Shown: in pieces, positions 54,454 to 63,463 of the stretch
Numbering within the stretch: position 1 is the stretch's first letter
How the letters are laid out: every line of letters begins with the position of its first letter
Assembly (NCBI RefSeq): GCF_014196615.1
Contig: NZ_JACIDY010000003.1
Location: 310,001-374,000, forward strand
Source of the DNA: Novosphingobium fluoreni
GTDB taxonomy: Bacteria > Pseudomonadota > Alphaproteobacteria > Sphingomonadales > Sphingomonadaceae
Reading direction: 5' to 3'
Length of the DNA stretch: 64,000 nt
Program-made: the position numbers and the translations under genes
Notes under the pieces: model-generated
Seen by the model: only the letters and a program-made list of their open reading frames with translations
Databases searched by the model: none
Told to the model about the DNA's origin: nothing

Positions 54454-56985
54454 TTAGTAAAGCCCGCCCTGCTCCTGCACGAAGTCTGCCGGCGCGCTGC
54501 CGGTGTCCGCGCGGGGCGGGGCGATGCGATCGGCGCGGGCCGCCCGGATCTCCGCCACCAGGGCGTCACGCTTGCGGGTGAATTCGTCCTGCGCGGTGTA
54601 GCGCTTGGGCTCGGTGTCGGGCTTGAACGCCTCCCAGATGATCGCGGCCTTGGGATCGTCCGACGGCTCCGCGCCCATCACCTGCTTGCCGCTGACGCGG
54701 TCGATCCGGACCATGCGGATGCCGGCGGGGGCGACGAACGGCTGGCGGCTCCAGCGATCCTTGGTGGCGGTCACCACCTGCTTGAAGATCGGCGCGGCGA
54801 TGCGGCCGCCCTGGGCATAGCCGCCCAACGAGCGCGGGTTGTCGTACCCCAGGTAAACGCCCGCCACATATTGCTGCGATCCGCCCACGAACCACACGTC
54901 CGTCGGGCCGCTGGTGGTGCCGGTCTTGCCGAACAGTGGCAAGCCCAGGTCTCGCAGCGTCACGGCGGTGCCGCGCGTGACCACGCCTTCCAGCATGTGG
55001 ACGGTCTGGTACGCAGTGTCCGGGTCCAGCACCTGCTTGCCGCGCCGCGGGATGCGCGGCATCGGCTTTCCGTCCCACTCGGCCATGTTGCAGCTCATGC
55101 AGCGGCGATCGTCGCCACGCCACACCACCTTGCCGTTGCGGTCCTGCACGTAGTCGATGACCGAGGCGGGGAACTGCACGCCGTTGTTTGCCAGGGCCGA
55201 ATAGGCATTGACCATGCGGTTGACCGTGGTCTCGCCCGCGCCCAGCGCGAAGGAGAGGTAGGGCTTGTAATCACCGATGCCGACGTTGTGGAACGTCTTG
55301 ACCACGCGGCTCATGCCGGTGTCATTGGCGATGCGCACGGTCATCAGGTTGCGCGATTGCTCCAGGCCCCAGCGCATGGTGTGAGTGCCGCCGCCGCCGC
55401 CGCCGAAGTTGCGGAAGCATTTGTTGCCCAGCGCCGCGCCTTGATAGACGCAGAACGTACCGTCCAGCACCTGCGTGGCCGGGGTCATCCCGTACATCAG
55501 GCCGGTGGCGTAGACGAAGGGCTTGATGGTGGAGCCCGGCTGGCGCTCTGCCTGGGTGGCGCGGTTGAAGGAGCCCAGGCCACTGTCGAACCCGCCCTGC
55601 ATCGCCAGGATGCGCCCGGTAGAAGGCTCCTCGATCATCATGCCGCCCGAGACTTCGGGGATGGAGCGGACGGCGTACGTGCCGGACCGCACCGGCGCCG
55701 CGGCCAGCACGTCACCCACGCGCGCCTTGTCCGGAATGCCGGTCAGTTCCGCCACGCTGCCATCGCTGAAGCCGATCTGGCCGCTGCTGCCGCTGCGCGA
55801 GATGATGACGCCGATCCGCCAGTCGTTATAGTCGATGGACAGGTTGGCGACGATCAACTGCGTCTGCCAGGTGTCCATGTCGTCGAAATGGGCGAGCGGC
55901 CCCACCCAGCCGCGATTGCCGTGATAGCGCAGCAAACCGGCGCGCAACGCGTCACGCACCGGCCCCTGCAGCCCCGTGTCGAGCGAGGTTCGCACCCACA
56001 GACCACCGGAATAGACGCTTAGCGGGCCATCCTCGGCATTCTCGCCGAAGCGGCCGATCAGGCGGCGGCGCGTTTCCTCGATGAAGTAGCCGATCGAGGG
56101 ATCGTAGCGCTCGGCACGGCGGGGCTTCAATCCCAGCGGCATCGCCTTGGCTTCCGCGGCGGCGGCGGGCGTGGCCCAGCCGTTGGCGACCATCTGATCC
56201 AGCACGTAGTTGCGGCGGGCGATCGCCATGTCCAGGAACTTGGCGCGCCCATAGCGCTCGGGCGCCTTGGGCAGGATCGCCAGGAACGCCGCCTCATGCA
56301 GGTCCAGCTGGTCCACGTCCTTGTCGAAATAGGCACGGGCCGCCGCCTGCACGCCGAAGCTCTGCCGGCCTAGCGGGATCTCGTTGAGGTAAAGCTCTAG
56401 GATCTGCTGCTTGGTCAGCACCGATTCGATACGGCGGGCGACGATCATTTCCTTCAGCTTGCGCGTGACGGAATATTCGTCGCCGATGAGGATGTTCTTG
56501 GCGACCTGCTGCGTGATCGTAGAGCCGCCCCTGGCGCGGGAGCCGGACCCGAACTTGCTGGCATAGTCCACCACCGCACCGGCCAAGCCCGTGTAGTCGA
56601 CGCCGCCGTGCGTCCAGAAGGTCTTGTCCTCCGCCGCCAGATAAGCGTCGATCAGGGGGCGCGGAAAGTCCACGAAGCGCAGCTGCACCCGGCGTTCGCG
56701 GGCGTAGCTATAGACGATCTGGCCATCGATGCCGCGCACCATGGTGGGCAATGGCGGCTGGTAATCGGCCAACTTGTCCGTGGAAGGCAGGTCCTTGGTC
56801 AGGATCACCCAGAACACGCCCAGCCCCAGCAAGCCCGCCAGGCAGACATAGGCGAAGCGCCGCAGCCAGGGCCGCCGCTTCCACGCCGCGACGGCGGAAC
56901 GGAACACGCCGCCGCCTTCACGGCGGATACGATAGGTGACATCCCCAGCGTCTGGGTCAGCTCCGGGTTCGACCTGATCACTCAT
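54454..56985 (-). CDS. Class A penicillin-binding protein 1A
   Basis: This 843-residue bifunctional peptidoglycan synthase has a cytoplasmic N-terminus of about 40 residues, one transmembrane helix (about 42-62), a glycosyltransferase 51 domain with the catalytic Glu in AYLAAEDKTFWTHGGVDYTG (E119) and GGSTITQQVAKN, then an OB-like insert and a transpeptidase domain with S-x-x-K in QPGSTIKPFVYATG, S-x-N in EQSRNLM and KTG in FGKTGTTSGPTDVWF. It polymerises and cross-links the wall. It lies 49 bp downstream of the amidase gene and probably shares its transcript. Confidence 0.95.
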   Translation of the reverse strand: MSDQVEPGADPDAGDVTYRIRREGGGVFRSAVAAWKRRPWLRRFAYVCLAGLLGLGVFWVILTKDLPSTDKLADYQPPLPTMVRGIDGQIVYSYARERRVQLRFVDFPRPLIDAYLAAEDKTFWTHGGVDYTGLAGAVVDYASKFGSGSRARGGSTITQQVAKNILIGDEYSVTRKLKEMIVARRIESVLTKQQILELYLNEIPLGRQSFGVQAAARAYFDKDVDQLDLHEAAFLAILPKAPERYGRAKFLDMAIARRNYVLDQMVANGWATPAAAAEAKAMPLGLKPRRAERYDPSIGYFIEETRRRLIGRFGENAEDGPLSVYSGGLWVRTSLDTGLQGPVRDALRAGLLRYHGNRGWVGPLAHFDDMDTWQTQLIVANLSIDYNDWRIGVIISRSGSSGQIGFSDGSVAELTGIPDKARVGDVLAAAPVRSGTYAVRSIPEVSGGMMIEEPSTGRILAMQGGFDSGLGSFNRATQAERQPGSTIKPFVYATGLMYGMTPATQVLDGTFCVYQGAALGNKCFRNFGGGGGGTHTMRWGLEQSRNLMTVRIANDTGMSRVVKTFHNVGIGDYKPYLSFALGAGETTVNRMVNAYSALANNGVQFPASVIDYVQDRNGKVVWRGDDRRCMSCNMAEWDGKPMPRIPRRGKQVLDPDTAYQTVHMLEGVVTRGTAVTLRDLGLPLFGKTGTTSGPTDVWFVGGSQQYVAGVYLGYDNPRSLGGYAQGGRIAAPIFKQVVTATKDRWSRQPFVAPAGIRMVRIDRVSGKQVMGAEPSDDPKAAIIWEAFKPDTEPKRYTAQDEFTRKRDALVAEIRAARADRIAPPRADTGSAPADFVQEQGGLY

Positions 56986-57034
56986 TGCGCGGGTCCTCTA
57001 GCACGGGGCTTTCCCGCAAGGCCAGCGGTCACGA

Positions 57035-57931
57035 TCAGGTCCCGGCCTGGCGAGCGAAATAGGTGCGGATGGCCTGGGCCGCGGCATCGGCGATCACGCG
57101 CCGCCCTTCGGCGGATTCGAGGTAGCCGGTATCCTCTGCGTTGCTGATGTAGCCGGTCTCGAACAGGAGCGAGGGCACGTCCGGCGCCTTGAGAACGGCC
57201 AGCGCGGCGGATTCGACGGTATCGTAGTGCAAGGGCACCTTGCCTTGTATCTCACGCAAGAACAGCTGCGCCGCGCCCACCGATCCCGCCTGGGCCTCGC
57301 GCTGCGACAGGTCGAGAAGGATCGCGCCCACCGCGTCGCTGGTCTGCGAAAGCGGGACGCCGTTGATCGTGTCGGCGCGGTTTTCCCGCGCGGCGAAACG
57401 GGCGGCAGCTTCGGTCGAGCCGCGATCGGAAAGGATATAGACGCTTGCCCCCCGCGCCCCGTCGGACTGCGCGCTGTCGGCATGGATGGACACGAACAGG
57501 TCCGCGCCCAGATCTCGGGCGATCGCCGGGCGGTCGGCCAAGGGAATGAAACGGTCGTCCTCGCGCGTCATCGCCACGCGGATGCCGCCGCCTTCCAGCA
57601 GGCGGTTGCGGATTTCCAGGGCGATCGCCAGGGCCACCGCCTTTTCCTTCACCGCACCCGCCCCGGCCCCGGGATCGAAGCCGCCATGCCCGGGATCGAG
57701 CACCACCAGTGGCCGGCTGGCATCTTGCGGGCCGGCTATGGTCGGCAGATCGCGCGGCTGGTTCACCGGCGGCAGCGCGATCCGGACGACGTAATCCCGC
57801 CCGCCGCGCGCCAGCAGCGGGCCGAAGACGATGGCCGCCAGTGTCGCCGAGGGCAACAGGAGGAGCATTGCGATCAGAAGCCGGCGGAACGTCACCGGGC
57901 GATGACTAGGTGCCCCGCCCCGCCCCGGCAA
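57035..57931 (-). CDS. N-acetylmuramoyl-L-alanine amidase (AmiC type, Amidase_3)
   Basis: The product is up to 298 residues, with an N-terminal hydrophobic segment (about 15-35) that exports or anchors it and an Amidase_3 catalytic domain. Zinc ligands are seen in LDPGHGGFDPGA (His), KEKAVALAIAL (Glu) and SIHADSAQ (His), with the catalytic Glu in LLFETGYISN. It cleaves the bond between MurNAc and the stem peptide at septation. There is no AMIN domain. The start is uncertain: TTG at 57931 or GTG at 57895, neither with a clear ribosome binding site. It diverges from rne. Confidence 0.88.
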   Translation of the reverse strand: MPGRGGAPSHRPVTFRRLLIAMLLLLPSATLAAIVFGPLLARGGRDYVVRIALPPVNQPRDLPTIAGPQDASRPLVVLDPGHGGFDPGAGAGAVKEKAVALAIALEIRNRLLEGGGIRVAMTREDDRFIPLADRPAIARDLGADLFVSIHADSAQSDGARGASVYILSDRGSTEAAARFAARENRADTINGVPLSQTSDAVGAILLDLSQREAQAGSVGAAQLFLREIQGKVPLHYDTVESAALAVLKAPDVPSLLFETGYISNAEDTGYLESAEGRRVIADAAAQAIRTYFARQAGT

Positions 57932-58490
57932 TGCCCCCTAAGGAAGCCGGCAAGATTTTGATAACCATAGCGGCGCTAAGCTTCACCTCGGCTTTCGTCC
58001 GGACCTTGCCCCCCAAGGGCACAGATGCTAGGCCAGACCCATCCGGGGCTCTGACGGCTTCGAACCTCGCATTATCGGGAAGGAAGCCCTAGATGGCTCC
58101 CGAAGATGCGCCGGCTCTTGTCAGAACCCGGTCGTCACCACCGGAGAATTCGTTTCCGGTGTCCGCACAGGTTGACGCGAACAATGAGAATGCAACTGCC
58201 GTCCTGCCAGCCGATGCCCGAACGGGCATGGGCGGAACGGACGCCGCTTGCAGCGCCGCCAATCGCGCCGCGCATTCTCGGGTTTGCAGACACGATATCC
58301 GCATACGGAGCGTTCTGCTCCGGGATTACCCACCTTGCCGCGCCACAGCGCCACAGCCGCACCGTCGGCTGGCGCGCCATGTCCGGGCCTTTCGCCCGAC
58401 GCCGCGGCACCTTCGAACAAAATCGCGCCCCCGCACACTCTGGAGCCCTTGGCCTCAGAGCATCGCCGCGGCGTGTCTGGAGAATACATA
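57932..58490. promoter_or_regulatory. Long intergenic/leader region upstream of rne
   Basis: This 559-bp region between the divergent amidase gene and rne contains no recognised family. It includes small hairpins such as ATGCCC/GGGCAT (near 58213-58228) and GGAGA 7 bp before the rne ATG. In well-studied bacteria RNase E shortens its own mRNA through a structured 5' leader of a few hundred bases; this region is the right size and place for that, but no conserved hairpin can be confirmed by eye. Confidence 0.45.
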
Positions 58491-58491
58491 A
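58093..58491 (+). other. Candidate leader reading frame overlapping the rne start
   Basis: A 132-codon frame begins at ATG 58093, has AAGGAAG about 7 bp upstream and ends TAA at 58489-58491, overlapping the rne ATG (TAATG). The first third has a plausible acidic/polar composition, while the rest is Arg/Pro/His-rich with rare codons (AGA, ATA), as expected of non-coding GC-rich DNA. It may be a regulatory leader or chance. Confidence 0.2.
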
Positions 58492-61253
58492 TGGCAACGC
58501 GCATGCTGATCGATGCGCGCCACCCGGAAGAAACACGGGTGGCGGTCCTCACGGGCAACAGGATTGAAGAGTTCGACTTCGAGTCGGCCGACCGGAAGCA
58601 GATAAAGGGCAATATCTATCTTGCGAAAGTCACGCGGGTAGAACCGTCGCTGCAGGCGGCGTTCGTCGATTTCGGCGGCAATCGCCATGGCTTCCTGGCC
58701 TTCAGCGAAATCCATCCCGATTATTACCAGATCCCCAAGGAAGACCGTGAGGCGCTGCTGGCCGAAGAAGCCGCGCACGCCGAGGAAGAAGCCGCGCTGC
58801 GCGCCAGCGAGTCCGACGATGAGGACGATCACGGCTCCGACGATCATGACGAGTTCGGCGATGGCGGTGTGACCGAGGTCGACACGTCCGAGAAGGACGA
58901 AGTCGCCACGATCGAGGACGGCGAGGAAGACGGCGGCGACGAGGACGATTCGGACCACGATACGGCTGAGGAAGGCTCGTCTGACGAGCGCTCGCACCGT
59001 CGCGGCCGGGGCCGTCGCCAGGGCCAGGGCCGCAACGGCGGCGGTGGCCGCTCCAAGGAAGCGGACGAGCTGCGCGCCAAGCGCATGGCGCTGCGCCGCC
59101 GCTACAAGATCCAGGACGTGATCCAGCGCCGCCAGGTGCTGTTGGTGCAGGTCGTCAAGGAAGAGCGCGGCAACAAGGGCGCGGCGCTGACCACCTACCT
59201 CAGCCTGGCCGGTCGCTACTGCGTGCTGATGCCCAATTCCAGCCACGGCGGCGGTATCAGCCGCAAGATCAGCTCGTCCAGCGATCGCAAGCGCCTGAAG
59301 TCGATCATCGCCGAGTTGGACCTGCCCCGCTCCATGGGCTGCATCGTGCGCACCGCCGGCCTGCAGCGCACCAAGACCGAGATCAAGCGTGACTTCGATT
59401 ACCTCGCCCGCTTGTGGGACGAGCTTCGCGAAACGACGATGCGGTCCAGCGCCCCGGCGCTGATCCATTCGGACAGCGATCTGATCAAGCGCGCCATCCG
59501 CGACATCTACAACCGCGATATCGAAGAGATCGTGGTCGAGGGTGAGGACGGCTATCGCGCCGCCAAGGACTTCATGAAGCTGCTGATGCCCACGCACGGG
59601 CGCAAGGTGAAGCCTTACTCCGACCCGGTTCCCTTGTTCCAACGCTATGGTGCCGAGGATCAGCTGACCGCGATGTACGATCCGGTCGTACAGCTGCGCT
59701 CGGGTGGCTACATTGTCATCAACCCGACCGAGGCGCTGGTTTCGATCGACATCAACTCGGGCCGCTCCACCAAGGAGTACGGCATCGAGGCGACGGCGGT
59801 GAACACCAACCTCGAAGCCGCGCATGAGATCGCCCGCCAGTTGCGCTTGCGCGACATGGCCGGCCTGGTCGTGATCGACTTCATCGACATGGAGTATGGC
59901 TCCAACGTCCGTAAGGTCGAAAAGGCGATGAAGGACGCGCTGCGCAACGATCGCGCGCGCATTCAGGTGGGCCGCATCTCCAGCTTCGGCTTGATGGAAA
60001 TGAGCCGCCAGCGCCTGCGCACCGGCGTTCTGGAAGCTACCACGCGCGGCTGCCCGCACTGCGACGGCACCGGCCTGGTCCGCACCGCCAGCTCCGCCGG
60101 TCTCTCGGCATTGCGCCTGATCGAGGACGAAGCGGCGAAGGGCCGCGGCATCGTGATCTCGCTGTTCGCCAGCAGCGAGGCGGCGATCTACCTCCTCAAC
60201 GCCAAGCGCGCCGATCTGGGCGACATTGAGCATCGCTATGGCGTGTCTGTCGAAGTGATCCCCGAAGGCGAGAACGAAGGCGCGAAAATGCGCGTGATCT
60301 CGTCTGGCCCGCGCAACGAGTTTGTGCCGCGCTTCGATCCGATCGCCGAGGATGTCGAGGACGACTATCCGATCGAGGAGGAGGAAGAGGAAGAAGCCGC
60401 CGAGGAGCAGGAACGCGAGCCGCGCGGCGAAGGTGACGATGGTGGCCGCCGCAAGCGCCGCAAGCGTCGCCGTGGCCGCAATCGTGACCGGGGTGACGAA
60501 AGCGCCGAGGGTGAAGCCGAAGCCGGTTCGGATGATGCGGACGCCGAGGAAGGCGAAAGCACCGAAGCGAGCGAAAGCGCCGAAGCTGCGGATGCCGCCG
60601 TCGCCGCGACCGATGCCGAAGCGTCCGAGGACGGTGATGGTCCGCGCAAGCGCCGCCGCCGTGGTGGTCGTCGCCGTCGTGGCGGTCGCGATCGCGCCGG
60701 TGACGAAGGCGAGACGCAAGAAGCCGCCAATGGCGAGGCTTCGGCCGAGCCGGAAGCTGCCGAGGCTCCTGCCGCTGTCGAGGAAGCGCCGGTAGCGGTG
60801 GAAGCGCCTGTGGAGGCCGAGGCGGAAGCTCCCCCGGCCAAGCCCAAGCGCACCCGTCGCAAGAAGGCCGACATCGAGGCTGAGGCCGCTGCTGCGCAAG
60901 CTGCGAAGGAAGCTCCGGCCGCGCCTGCCGAGGCCGAGGCCGAAGCGCCTGCCAAGCCCAAGCGCACGCGTCGCAAGAAGGCTGACATCGAAGCTGAAGC
61001 CGCTGCTGCGCAAGCCGCGAAGGACGCCCCGGCTGCCGAAGCCGAGGTTGAAGCTCCGGCCAAGCCCAAGCGCACGCGCCGCACCAAGGCTGCTGTCGCT
61101 GCCGCCGCACCGGTGGAGGTCGCCGCCGAGGCTGCCTCGCCCAAGCCCGCCGAGCCTCAGCAGGCCGACGCCGACGACGCGGCTTCGGGTGATATCGACG
61201 GTCCGGACGGCAAGCCACGCCGCGGGTGGTGGCAGCGCACGTTCGGCGCCTGA
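58491..61253 (+). CDS. rne: Ribonuclease E/G family endoribonuclease (RNase E)
   Basis: This 920-residue protein begins MATRMLIDARHPEETRVAVL. The S1 domain (about 35-225) is split by a roughly 100-residue acidic insertion (ASESDDEDDHGSDDHDEFGD and an Arg/Gly stretch), typical of alphaproteobacterial RNase E. The catalytic core has VSIDINSGRS (metal-binding Asp) and the zinc-link CPHCDGTG. The C-terminal third is a low-complexity scaffold: acidic, then Arg-rich (KRRKRRRGRNRDRGD), then three KPKRTRRKKA-type repeats, ending GWWQRTFGA. It initiates mRNA decay and rRNA/tRNA processing. The ATG at 58491 has GGAGA upstream; the frame continues upstream to 58248 but without coding character. An intrinsic terminator follows. 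Confidence 0.96.
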   Translation: MATRMLIDARHPEETRVAVLTGNRIEEFDFESADRKQIKGNIYLAKVTRVEPSLQAAFVDFGGNRHGFLAFSEIHPDYYQIPKEDREALLAEEAAHAEEEAALRASESDDEDDHGSDDHDEFGDGGVTEVDTSEKDEVATIEDGEEDGGDEDDSDHDTAEEGSSDERSHRRGRGRRQGQGRNGGGGRSKEADELRAKRMALRRRYKIQDVIQRRQVLLVQVVKEERGNKGAALTTYLSLAGRYCVLMPNSSHGGGISRKISSSSDRKRLKSIIAELDLPRSMGCIVRTAGLQRTKTEIKRDFDYLARLWDELRETTMRSSAPALIHSDSDLIKRAIRDIYNRDIEEIVVEGEDGYRAAKDFMKLLMPTHGRKVKPYSDPVPLFQRYGAEDQLTAMYDPVVQLRSGGYIVINPTEALVSIDINSGRSTKEYGIEATAVNTNLEAAHEIARQLRLRDMAGLVVIDFIDMEYGSNVRKVEKAMKDALRNDRARIQVGRISSFGLMEMSRQRLRTGVLEATTRGCPHCDGTGLVRTASSAGLSALRLIEDEAAKGRGIVISLFASSEAAIYLLNAKRADLGDIEHRYGVSVEVIPEGENEGAKMRVISSGPRNEFVPRFDPIAEDVEDDYPIEEEEEEEAAEEQEREPRGEGDDGGRRKRRKRRRGRNRDRGDESAEGEAEAGSDDADAEEGESTEASESAEAADAAVAATDAEASEDGDGPRKRRRRGGRRRRGGRDRAGDEGETQEAANGEASAEPEAAEAPAAVEEAPVAVEAPVEAEAEAPPAKPKRTRRKKADIEAEAAAAQAAKEAPAAPAEAEAEAPAKPKRTRRKKADIEAEAAAAQAAKDAPAAEAEVEAPAKPKRTRRTKAAVAAAAPVEVAAEAASPKPAEPQQADADDAASGDIDGPDGKPRRGWWQRTFGA
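60837..61094 (+). repeat. In-frame tandem repeats in the rne C-terminal scaffold
   Basis: Two full units (60837-60950, 114 bp; 60951-61058, 108 bp) and a third partial unit encode AKPKRTRRKKADIEAEAAAA followed by an Ala/Glu/Pro spacer. The 6-bp length difference is two codons, so the frame is kept. The basic KRTRRKK clusters may bind RNA or membrane. Confidence 0.85.
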
Positions 61254-61281
61254 CACCGCCTTGAGCACTACGGACTGAACG

Positions 61282-61314
61282 CACCCCCTGGCTCACGCCG
61301 GGGGGTGTTTTTTT
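61282..61314. terminator. Intrinsic terminator after rne
   Basis: A perfect or wobble 10-bp stem CACCCCCTGG (61282-61291) with CCGGGGGGTG (61298-61307), loop CTCACG, is followed by seven T residues. It lies 28 bp after the rne stop and overlaps the stop region of the convergent acyltransferase gene. Confidence 0.9.
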
Positions 61315-62461
61315 ATGCGGGCTGCGGCTGGCCGGGCTTGAGCACGATACCGTCAAACAAAAGCGCCATGGAACGCACGCGGGCAGTGGCGAACCATACC
61401 CCATAAGACAGCCCGAACGACATCGCCGTGATTCCCAGCGCCTTCAGCAGCGCCGGCACCGGCAGCGGCTGCGCCAGCCACACCAGCACCGCGATCAGCG
61501 GCAAGTGAAACAGGTAGATCACGAAAGACGCGTCGGTCAGCCGCCTAACCGCGGGCATCGGCCGATTGAGCAGCGTCGATGCCACCGCGATCAGCGCCTG
61601 CGTGATCGCCAGCGCCGCCATCGTGCCGATGAACCGTTCGGTCATGGGCATGACGTCCTTATGGACCATCAGCCAAAGCGTCGTCGTCCCAAGCCCAGTT
61701 AGGGCGATCGGCCACGAGAACCGCTGCATTCGCTCCCGCATCATCGGCGCGCGGACTAGCAGGCACCCCAGCAAGAACCACGGCGCGAACATGATCACCT
61801 CGTCCAGCCGCAGGATCTGCTGGGGCAGCATCGTCGCCAGGCCCGCCTTGTAGAACGCCTCCACCGCCAGCGCTTCCCAGGCGCCGACCAGCACGCCCAG
61901 CAGCGTCAATGTCAGCAGGAATCGCCGAGCGCAGGCCGCGTCCCAGCGGGGTGGGACCAGGCCGTGGCGCACCCAGGGGAAGCGTCGTGCCAGCAGAGCG
62001 CTGGCGGTCGAAAAGTAGAGCAGGATCACGATGAACCACAAGTGCCGCACCCAATACCCGCCCGAGGTCAGCGAGTTTTCCCGCCATGAGCGCAGCGCCT
62101 CCGGCCACGGCAGGTTCGAAAGCTCGCACGCCAGATTCATCAGCGGAATCAGCGTGACCAGGCAGGTCAGGAACGGCACTCCGAGCCTGATATAGCGGCC
62201 CTTCAGCCATGCCGTCGGCTCTCGCCGCGCCAGCAGCAGCAAGGCGAAGTAGCCCGCGATCACGAAGAAAGCCGGCATCCGGAACAAGTGGATCACCTCG
62301 GCAAATTCGGGAAATCCGGCCACACCCTCGCCCGAGTGCACGATGAAGTCCTGACCCGGCTGGTAGGACAGCGCCACGTGATAAGGGATACCTAGCAGCA
62401 TCAGGAACGCGCGCAGGCCGTCCCAGAAATGCTCACGCTGGTGGTCGTTCTGCGGTGCCAT
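61313..62461 (-). CDS. Acyltransferase 3 family membrane protein (OpgC-like)
   Basis: This 382-residue protein has about ten transmembrane helices. The N-terminal stretch FWDGLRAFLMLLGIPYHVAL carries the conserved His of acyltransferase 3 proteins, and FRMPAFFVIAGYFALLLL follows as in the OpgC/OafA group. These transfer acyl or succinyl groups to periplasmic glucans or surface polysaccharides. The ATG at 62461 is preceded by GAGGAGG, which decides the start against a longer frame to 62545. It converges with rne and is 89 bp downstream of the SDR gene. Confidence 0.85.
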   Translation of the reverse strand: MAPQNDHQREHFWDGLRAFLMLLGIPYHVALSYQPGQDFIVHSGEGVAGFPEFAEVIHLFRMPAFFVIAGYFALLLLARREPTAWLKGRYIRLGVPFLTCLVTLIPLMNLACELSNLPWPEALRSWRENSLTSGGYWVRHLWFIVILLYFSTASALLARRFPWVRHGLVPPRWDAACARRFLLTLTLLGVLVGAWEALAVEAFYKAGLATMLPQQILRLDEVIMFAPWFLLGCLLVRAPMMRERMQRFSWPIALTGLGTTTLWLMVHKDVMPMTERFIGTMAALAITQALIAVASTLLNRPMPAVRRLTDASFVIYLFHLPLIAVLVWLAQPLPVPALLKALGITAMSFGLSYGVWFATARVRSMALLFDGIVLKPGQPQPA

Positions 62462-62550
62462 TCGCCTCCTCGTACACGGCATGGCCGGTGTATCGGTGTG
62501 CGAATGTGAACTCAGGATAGACGATCCGGCTCCCACCGGCGGCATCAGCG

Positions 62551-63270
62551 TCAGAAAGGAATCGGCTCACCATCCCAGGCGAACACGTCGCCGCTCTGCG
62601 CCGCCGTCAGGCCGTCGATCACCGACAGCAGGTTGGTGGCCGCCTGTTGCGGCGTGGTCAGTTGTCCCTCTGGCACGTTGCGCTGAAAAGGATGCGAGAG
62701 CGCGGTGTCCACGGTGCCGGGGTGCAGGCCGACCACGATCGCCTCCTTGTGCGTGCGCCGCAGCTCTATGGCGAAATTTCGCAGCAGCATGTTGAGCGCC
62801 GCCTTCGATGCCCGGTAGCTGTGCCACCCGCCCAGGCGGTTGTCGCCGATCGATCCGACGCGCGCCGACAGCGCCGCGAACACACCCCGGTGATCGCGCG
62901 GCAGCAACGGCAGCATGTGCTTGGCGATCACTGCGGGACCAATGGTGTTGACCGCCAACATCTGCGCCATGGCCGCAGGATCGATCGCTTTCAGGGACTT
63001 TTCCGGCCCTGCCCCGCCCTCGAACGCCAGGACGCCGGTGGCCACGATCACCAGGTCCGGCGGGTTGTCCGCCATGCCCTGCGCCGCGTCCTGTATAGAG
63101 GCCTCGTCCAGCAAGTCGAAGCGGAACGGTCGCACCTTCGCGCCGCCATCCACCTGCCGGCGCGCGCCAGCGTGGACGATCGCGATATCGTCTCGCGCCG
63201 CAAGTTGCGCCACCAGCGCCGCGCCGATCCCACCGCTGGCTCCGAACACACAGGCCGTCTTCTTGGTCAT
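62551..63270 (-). CDS. Short-chain dehydrogenase/reductase (SDR) family protein
   Basis: This 239-residue Rossmann-fold oxidoreductase has the cofactor loop TxxxGxG as VFGASGGIG (about residues 8-16), LAVNTIGPA for the NAG-like position, catalytic Ser in ALSARVGSIGD and YxxxK as YRASK. Its context gives no substrate. It resembles the csgA/C-factor-like SDRs. It has the same orientation as the acyltransferase gene downstream, and sdhB diverges from it. Confidence 0.88.
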   Translation of the reverse strand: MTKKTACVFGASGGIGAALVAQLAARDDIAIVHAGARRQVDGGAKVRPFRFDLLDEASIQDAAQGMADNPPDLVIVATGVLAFEGGAGPEKSLKAIDPAAMAQMLAVNTIGPAVIAKHMLPLLPRDHRGVFAALSARVGSIGDNRLGGWHSYRASKAALNMLLRNFAIELRRTHKEAIVVGLHPGTVDTALSHPFQRNVPEGQLTTPQQAATNLLSVIDGLTAAQSGDVFAWDGEPIPF

Positions 63271-63463
63271 ATGGATGCGCTAACCGAGCCCGCTTCGGCA
63301 GAGAAGTGCCCGTAAGCTCATGCCGGGCGGGTATCCATTACCGACGCGATGCAATTGCCCTTGCAGAACATGCACCATCTCTACCCTTGCCCCCGCCCGA
63401 ACTTTCGCTAGATGGAGGGACAATCGCGGTGAATGCCGCATTGCAAGATCACAGGAAACGTCG

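Noticed and set aside
58248..58490. Upstream extension of RNase E to 58248
   Set aside because: The added 81 residues lack family similarity and coding character. The ATG at 58491 has GGAGA and the canonical N-terminus.
60837..61094. Possible CRISPR array
   Set aside because: The repeats are contiguous and in frame within the rne coding sequence, without spacers of constant length.
58455..61268. 937-codon frame antisense to rne
   Set aside because: Low-complexity Leu/Ala/His product caused by the GC-rich repeats of rne; no start context or domains.
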